Shown: piece after piece, positions 58,143 to 64,000 of the stretch
Numbering within the stretch: position 1 is the stretch's first letter
Layout of the letters: each line of letters begins with the position of its first letter
Source of the DNA: Arctopsyche grandis
Taxonomy: Eukaryota > Arthropoda > Insecta > Trichoptera > Hydropsychidae
DNA: 64,000 nucleotides
Direction of reading: 5' to 3'
NCBI RefSeq assembly: GCF_051622035.1
Contig: NC_135365.1
Span: forward strand, 28,768,001-28,832,000
Notes under the pieces: generated by a model
Database searches by the model: none
What the model was told of the DNA's origin: nothing
Seen by the model: the letters and a program-made list of their open reading frames with translations, nothing else
Made by a program: the position numbers and the translations under genes

Positions 58143-58612
58143 TGCGTTGTGGGCTGCTATGTAGGCTGCGATGTGGGCTGCTATGTAGGCTGCGATGTGG
58201 GCTGCTATGTAGGCTGCGATGTGGGCTGCTATGTAGGCTGCGATGTGGGCTGCTATGTAGGCTGCGATGTGGGCTGCTATGTAGGCTGCGATGTGGGCTG
58301 CTATGTAGGCTGCGATGTGGGCTGCTATGTAGGCTGCAATGTGGGCTGCTATGTAGGCTGCGATGTGGGCTGCTATGTAGGCTGCAATGTGGGCTGCTAT
58401 GTGGGCTGCGATGTGGGCTGCTATGTAGGCTGCGATGTGGGCTGCTATGTAGGCTGCAATGTGGGCTGCTATGTGGGCTGCGATGTGGGCTGCTATGTAG
58501 GCTGCGATGTGGGCTGCTATGTAGGCTGCGATGTGGGCTGCTATGTAGGCTGCGATGTGGGCTGCTATGTAGGCTGCGATGTGGGCTGCTATGTAGGCTG
58601 CTTTGAAGGCTG
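58143..58612 (+). repeat. 24-base minisatellite, about 19 copies
   Basis: Unit GGGCTGCTATGTAGGCTGCG plus ATGT, with point variants (CAATGT, ATGTGGGC). A higher-order pattern shows in the alternation of GATGT and AATGT units at 58336-58480. All three plus frames are long open because 24 is divisible by 3; one reads the 8-residue repeat GCYVGCDV. Confidence 0.9.
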
Positions 58613-60080
58613 CGTGGCTCTTAGTCGGGGGTCACCAGTTATGGTGAGGTTGGAAGTTGACTGCACTGTGGGCTGCTTTGTTGACTGCTTTGAAGGCTGC
58701 GTGGCTCTTAGTCGGGGGTCACCAGGTATGGGGATCTAGTCTTGTTGTGAAGGTCTTCTTCACCACCAGTCCGCCATGTATTATAGACAGGTTCGTCTGT
58801 GTTCGATATTAAATACAGCTATGTTCAATATGGTATTTATTTGGTAGTAACACGTATACACAAGTATGATTAATTGTTGGCAAAAGTTTGTCGTTCAGCG
58901 GTCTCTGGATATGGTAGAGTGTCGCTGGCTCGGCATTCAGCTATGTTCGGCAAGTCGCTGGATATGGTAGAGTGTCGCTGGCTCGGCGTTCAGCTATGTT
59001 CGGCAAGTCGCTGGATATGGTAGAGTGTCGCTGGCTCGGCGTTCAGCTATGTTCGGCAAGTCGCTGGATATGGTAGAGTGTCGCTGGCTCGTTGTTCTTC
59101 CAAGTCCGCGTAGTGAAGTGGTGGCTGGTCAGGAGCTGGATGTTGACTGGTCTGCTGCTGTGTGTCGACTCTTGCTGCTCTGGGTCGACTGGCGTGGTTT
59201 GGGTTGTACCTCCTTTTATAGTGTTTTTGGAATGCTTGGTGGAAGTGGTTATTGACGCGTACGAAAGGAATTTTGTTTTCGTCGAGGCGTCGAATTTTCT
59301 GGAATGCTTGATGCTGTTCCGCTCGATGTATTTTGTTGTTGCGGAATATTCTCGAAGGTTTCGATGACGATGCCGACGACGAGATTCCTACACATCTCTG
59401 TTCGCTACCGAGTTTGTTCCCACCACCGAGTCCCGATCAGCTCAGCCTGGATCGGCAGACGATACTGGAAGTACAGCTTCAGTATACGTCCGGTGAGTAG
59501 TGAGGAAATCCTGGTCTTTCTTCGTCGAAGTCAGATCACGTAGTCACGTGAGGAGTGAAGTTATCATAACCTCTCGAACACGTGCGCGCTAATTTCACGA
59601 CGGACTCCCCCCCCCCCTGCTTATTCTCTGTATTTATACATATATAAAATACAGTCACCATACAAACAGAATTACAACCTGTTTTTATTATTATACAATT
59701 TCCTCCCTTTTTCCACATCACGCATCCCACGCACATTACGAAGGAGAAAGGGACATAGCAGAGCAGCCGACATCAGCAGAGACCAGACCACCGACGACGA
59801 AGGAAGGCACCTTGAGGAAACCAGCCCCGCCCAAGCTTACCACTAGCTATCTCAGAAAACCGACTTCCGGGGTGCTCTCGAGTTGAACATCCCTGGAGTC
59901 TGTACATTTGGTCCTTCGATTCCGTATGTCTTCAGAGCTGGTCTTCCAACGTCGTCGAATCCAGGTTGGTCGTAATTAGCATTTTTCTGTTGTTGTTGCT
60001 ATTTTTTTTGGTCGTCAACGTCCATTTTGTTTTTTCCCGCGTCCATTTTTTCCTTTGTTTGATTTCGTCGCATTTCAATA

Positions 60081-62381
60081 ATGGCGTCTTTGAGTACGCT
60101 TAAAAATACGCGGAAAAGAATTCGCGCTCGGTTAACGAGAAACGCGAATCAATTGGGGGACGATCTGAGCATCTTCGAGCTCAGAATCAGGCTCGAAACA
60201 ATCAGACCATTACTGTCTGAATTCGAAGCGATCCAAGCTCAGATAAACGAGCTGGACCAAGAAGAGGCGCAGGCCTCCGAATCCGTCGTGGACCTATTTG
60301 ATAGGGAGCATATGGCCGCCTTCGTGCGATGCACCGAAGCAATCAATTTGCGTGAGCCGCAATTGAGCGCTTCACCGTTAGATGGCGCTAACCTCACAAT
60401 GTCACCTGTACCGCAATCAAATTCGGCAATAAAATTGCCCCGTTTGGAGTTGCCCACCTTCGAAGGCAACGTCCAAAATTGGCCGCTTTTTTCACAACGC
60501 TTCTTGGCCGCTATGGCCGGCGAGAGTTCGCAAATCGCCCGGTTCCAATACTTACTAGGAAGCCTAAAAGGAGAGCCCCAACGTTTAGTTGACGGCTTGG
60601 AATTAGCTTCAGATTCATTTACGAGCGCGTGGTCCATTTTGGATCAACGCTATAACAACAAAAAAATTGTTGTTCAGTATCACCTTCAGGCATTGCTTGA
60701 AGCCGAGCCAGTCGTGAGCAACAATCACGTCAGTCTGCGTCGTCTCATAGATGATGCCAACATGCATGTACGTGCGCTCGTTAACTTGGGCGTCCGGGTC
60801 GAGACCTGGAACGAGATTCTGGTGATGTTTATCACCAGAAAACTCGACCGGAGTACACTTCTGCAATGGGAGCTTCAGACTCCCAAGTATGAAGACTGCA
60901 CGTTTAGCAAAATAATGCATTTTCTAACGTGCCAGTGCCAATCGATGGCAAATGCCGACTTCGTCTTAAAAGGCGAGTCGAATCCTCGACCAAGAACCAT
61001 TACGAATCCGAAGGCAGCAGTTCTGCATGTGAGGAGGGAACGCCCCTCCTGCATCAGTTGCAGCGGAAGTCATTCTCTGCTAGCCTGTCCATCACTCCGC
61101 CAAATGAGCGGTGATGAGCGTAGGTCGAACGCCATAAAACGTCGACTATGTCTCAACTGCTTGAGGCCAGGGCACATAGTTCACGCGTGCCAAACAAAGC
61201 AGAGATGCTTCAAATGCGGTCATGCCCATCACACCATGTTACATGACTCAACTCCATACCAAACTTCGCCTTCAAATAAGGCCAAACATTATCGGAGCCC
61301 CAAGAAATCAGAGAACGCCAAACCCGTAAAATCATCGTTGGTTTTACACTCGGTGAGACGCGTATCGCCTTCTCACGCCCGAACTGTCCTGTTATCCACC
61401 GTGGAAGTACAAGTTCGCGGCGGAGATGGGCGTTCGCACAAGGTTCGAGCATTGTTAGATAACGGCTCCGAACTCAACCTCATCTCTGAAGACTTAAGAA
61501 GGCGACTCGCCTTAAAGTCGAAAAGGATGGACGTCAACCTGGTAGGAATAGGTTCAAATAGGACGTCCATTACTAGTGGCGCGGTAATTCGAATTCTACC
61601 GCGCATCCCCAATCAGGGCTCCAGTGTTGATCTCGATTGCGCAATCATGCCCGAGATCGCGAATCAACTTCCATCGCGCAACGTGTCCGAGATTCGGAGC
61701 CATTTGCCGCTTCATCTCCCCCTTGCCGATCCATCATTCGATATTCCCGGTACAGTGGATATGGTGATAGGCAGCGACGCCTATCATGCGATGTTACGCA
61801 ATGGCAAACGTACCATTTTAGTTCCCTCCAAGTCACGCGGTGACAGAGGAGGACGCATCGCGATGATGAATACAGCTTTCGGCTGGATATTGGGCGGCTC
61901 TCTAGAAGCGCCCACAGTTTCAAGCGATTCTCGGAATTGCCATCACACAACGGGTCGTGATCCGTTATCTTGTTTTGGCGCGAGACGTCCAGTCAAGACA
62001 GTTACGCGTCCCCTGGACGAATCGCGTATTTCCGCGGTACGAAGATTCCGCTTGCCGAAGCGCAATGTACCCGCGCCCTTTAACCCTCACATCTTTCGAC
62101 CTTCCCAACCCAGCTCCCATAACTCCTGGCCAGTTCCTAGTTGGCGCACCACTAGTTGCGCAACAGCAGGAGGATCTGGTCGATCAGCCCGGAGCGAGGG
62201 TGCTACCACACCAGCACATGCAGCAGCGGCCCCTGGCAGACAGGGGCACAGGAGTAGGTCCTACTACTCCTCCATCAGCAACACCAAGCGAGCAGTCCGG
62301 CGAGTAGCTCGACTGCCAGTCGAGCAGCACTCAGTGAATTTGTGCAACGGTGTGGCGAACGTTCATAACGTCCCACATTAA
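60081..62381 (+). CDS. Gag-protease polyprotein of BEL element 2
   Basis: 766 residues from ATG 60081. Same plan as element 1: gag core with LELPTFEGNVQNWPLFSQRF and AWSILDQRYNN; knuckles CISCSGSH, LCLNCLRPGH, CFKCGHAHH; retropepsin-like domain with VRALLDNGSELNLIS and FGWILGGS. The catalytic D-S-G is D-N-G here, so protease activity is doubtful. From about residue 650 the gag frame again overruns integrase-tail DNA that reads TPGQFLVGAPLVAQQ in another frame (62110-62190), ending in RRVARLPVEQHS. Confidence 0.85.
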   Translation: MASLSTLKNTRKRIRARLTRNANQLGDDLSIFELRIRLETIRPLLSEFEAIQAQINELDQEEAQASESVVDLFDREHMAAFVRCTEAINLREPQLSASPLDGANLTMSPVPQSNSAIKLPRLELPTFEGNVQNWPLFSQRFLAAMAGESSQIARFQYLLGSLKGEPQRLVDGLELASDSFTSAWSILDQRYNNKKIVVQYHLQALLEAEPVVSNNHVSLRRLIDDANMHVRALVNLGVRVETWNEILVMFITRKLDRSTLLQWELQTPKYEDCTFSKIMHFLTCQCQSMANADFVLKGESNPRPRTITNPKAAVLHVRRERPSCISCSGSHSLLACPSLRQMSGDERRSNAIKRRLCLNCLRPGHIVHACQTKQRCFKCGHAHHTMLHDSTPYQTSPSNKAKHYRSPKKSENAKPVKSSLVLHSVRRVSPSHARTVLLSTVEVQVRGGDGRSHKVRALLDNGSELNLISEDLRRRLALKSKRMDVNLVGIGSNRTSITSGAVIRILPRIPNQGSSVDLDCAIMPEIANQLPSRNVSEIRSHLPLHLPLADPSFDIPGTVDMVIGSDAYHAMLRNGKRTILVPSKSRGDRGGRIAMMNTAFGWILGGSLEAPTVSSDSRNCHHTTGRDPLSCFGARRPVKTVTRPLDESRISAVRRFRLPKRNVPAPFNPHIFRPSQPSSHNSWPVPSWRTTSCATAGGSGRSARSEGATTPAHAAAAPGRQGHRSRSYYSSISNTKRAVRRVARLPVEQHSVNLCNGVANVHNVPH

Positions 62382-62826
62382 AGTTGGCGCGTTGTTTGTA
62401 TCTGTGTTGTGGATTCAGTTTATGTGTTTTAACTTAAGTTTTTGAGTTGCTTTTCTTTTATGCTTCTCTTGTTGGTTTGATTGGTGCTTTGTAATAGAGC
62501 TATCAGGATAGATTGGGACATATAACGATTGAACAATATTGTTACCTAGCATTGGTGTTGGTTATTTGTTGGTGTTTTGGTTGTTTGTTTGTCTATTTTT
62601 TGTTTGTTTCATGCCGGCTTAGTCAGCTGCTTATGTAGGATGGGAAACTGACGGTGGACTAATGTTATTTTGTTTGCTGACTGGGTTATTTTGTTGTGTT
62701 GTTTTTTATTTTGTTGTTATTTTTTTGCTTATTTGCTTGGTTTTTGTGTATGTCATTAGTCGCTTGTGCACCATTAATTCTTGTTTGTTTTGGAATTCGA
62801 TCCTCTGACTTCCAACGAGGGGAGTA

Positions 62827-63464
62827 TGTTCCGACCAAGTCTTCATGGTCAGCTTTCGTGGCGTTACGACCAAAGGAGCCGTTTTGGAGGGAGATCGGCG
62901 CCGAGCGCGCGTCCCCGCCTTCTATTCGTTTTCCGCTTCGGTCGAGTGAACATCTCTGTTCGCTACCGAGTTTGTTCCCACCACCGAGTCCCGATCAGCT
63001 CAGCCTGGATCGGCAGACGATACTGGAAGTACAGCTTCAGTATACGTCCGGTGAGTAGTGAGGAAATCCTGGTCTTTCTTCGTCGAAGTCAGATCACGTA
63101 GTCACGTGAGGAGTGAAGTTATCATAACCTCTCGAACACGTGCGCGCTAATTTCACGACGGACTCCCCCCCCCCCTGCTTATTCTCTGTATTTATACATA
63201 TATAAAATACAGTCACCATACAAACAGAATTACAACCTGTTTTTATTATTATACAATTTCCTCCCTTTTTCCACATCACGCATCCCACGCACATTACGAA
63301 GGAGAAAGGGACATAGCAGAGCAGCCGACATCAGCAGAGACCAGACCACCGACGACGAAGGAAGGCACCTTGAGGAAACCAGCCCCGCCCAAGCTTACCA
63401 CTAGCTATCTCAGAAAACCGACTTCCGGGGTGCTCTCGAGTTGAACATCCCTGGAGTCTGTACA
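62827..63464 (+). repeat. 3' LTR of BEL element 2
   Basis: 638 bases; agrees with the two parts of the 5' LTR by eye apart from one base (GATCGGTGCC versus GATCGGCGCC). Confidence 0.9.
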
Positions 63465-63598
63465 GTTATCATGTAAAAATTATTTAATATGTATGAACAC
63501 ACAGTTAGCTCCATTGTATTTTTGTGTAAAAGAAATAATAAAAGCCCAAAAAACTATTAATAGTGACTTATTGTTTAAATTTAAGGTACATTTTTAGC

Positions 63599-64000
63599 CC
63601 ATTCTCAAAGACTTCAAAGAGTGTTTGTCTGTAATAGTCCCCTGTCCAAAAAATGTTTGTATTTTAAGTTAAACCAATGAGTGAGAGGTGACTACGAGCT
63701 TGTTAAAATACAAAGTGTTCTATGGCTCAGGTCTTCTATGGCTCAAAGTGTTCTATGGCTCAGGTCACGCAGGGCTGTTTTGGTCTTTCGGACAAATGTA
63801 TCTCTGGACTCCGGAGAGATATATGTAGTTAGATTAAGCGTTTCACACCCGGTGATTTCTTAGTCGTTCACATTTTTATACATTTGGTCTGGTCGGTGAA
63901 GCCGAGAGCTATGTTCTGGGACATGTGTAATGAAATTAAATATTTATAATATAATATTGATTCTTCAAAAGGTAAAAAAATTCCGACTGTTAAAATATTG
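63599..64000. other. Right edge, no gene seen
   Basis: Contains a short tandem of TCTATGGCTCA(GG/AA) at 63719-63765 and otherwise unremarkable sequence. Confidence 0.4.

Larger units (their letters stand above)
56776..59392 (+). mobile_element. Non-coding LTR retroelement nested in the 5' LTR of BEL element 2
   Basis: Two LTRs of about 663 bases (56777-57439, 58729-59392), differing by one G in the first bases as far as seen. Target duplication CATCT (56771-56775, 59393-59397). The LTR begins with TGGGATCTAGTC after an extra A and ends GATTCCTACA. The 1.29 kb interior (57440-58728) has no gag or pol homology; it holds a 24-base minisatellite and three copies of GTTAGTTGTCTCG-type sequence (about 57545, 57725, 57812). 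A TRIM/LARD-like non-autonomous element, young. Confidence 0.85.
56647..63464 (+). mobile_element. BEL/Pao-type LTR retrotransposon lacking pol (element 2), with nested insertion
   Basis: The 5' LTR is 56647-56775 plus 59393-59906, the 3' LTR 62827-63464 (638 bases); ends TGTTCCGACC and GTCTGTACA. Target duplication GTTAT at 56642-56646 and 63465-63469. The 5' LTR length minus 5 equals the 3' LTR length, proving the 2617-base insert with its CATCT duplication. Primer site TGGTCCTTCGATTCCGTATG starts at 59909; GAGGGGAGTA precedes the 3' LTR. It carries one gag-protease ORF and no reverse transcriptase. Confidence 0.9.
56425..63598. mobile_element. Element with 70-base inverted repeats, split by BEL element 2
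   Basis: 56425-56494 is the reverse complement of about 63530-63598 (GCTAAAAATGTACCTTAAAT inward, through GGGCTTTTATTATTTCTT). Removing the retrotransposon (56647-63464 and one GTTAT) leaves a MITE of about 350 bases. No target duplication was settled. Confidence 0.7.

Noticed and set aside
58143-58612. Regular 24-base array considered as a CRISPR array
   Set aside because: Units are contiguous with no spacers, and the DNA is eukaryotic.
58142-58739. 154- and 196-codon Cys/Gly/Leu-rich ORFs over the minisatellite
   Set aside because: A 24-base unit without stops is open in several frames automatically; composition alone does not make a gene, and it lies inside a non-coding retroelement.

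Overview
The window is insect-type nuclear DNA: AT-rich, with spliced genes, TA microsatellites and many transposable elements. I recognise insect or animal gene families (TRPL translocation defect protein 14, RAD51D, an FAM187-like Ig protein) but cannot fix the order or species from sequence alone.

Layout. 1-136 may be the end of an exon. 982-2555 is a two-exon C2H2 zinc finger gene. 2802-4130 holds two MITEs and a LINE tail. 4343-5732 is a five-exon RAD51D homologue, followed 53 bases later on the same strand by an intronless FAM187A-like gene (5786-6982). 7494-9012 is a 1.5 kb near-perfect palindrome built around palindromic MITEs, and 9245-9578 is a related element with 32-base tandem repeats. 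10367-46965 is the Ttd14 gene: nine exons with canonical splice sites, one intron of about 30 kb (13649-43764), and a 31-codon upstream ORF. The giant intron carries MITEs, SINEs and a complete 4.86 kb Mutator-like element (34707-39569) with long inverted repeats and a 9-base target duplication. 48792-49684 (minus) is a four-exon CCCH zinc finger gene, convergent with Ttd14. From 49.9 kb to 63.6 kb the DNA is a pile of nested transposons: short solo LTRs, a SINE, LINE fragments, two BEL/Pao-type elements that keep gag and protease but lack reverse transcriptase, and a coding-poor LTR element with a 24-base minisatellite inserted in an LTR of the second BEL element.

The genes do not form a pathway. 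RAD51D works in recombinational repair, Ttd14 is a P-loop protein linked to photoreceptor channel trafficking in flies, and the others are uncharacterised. The main biological interest is the structure of the mobile elements: defined target duplications, palindromes, parallel deletion derivatives and nested insertions. All exon models rest on reading frame and GT/AG sites only; nothing was aligned by computer.
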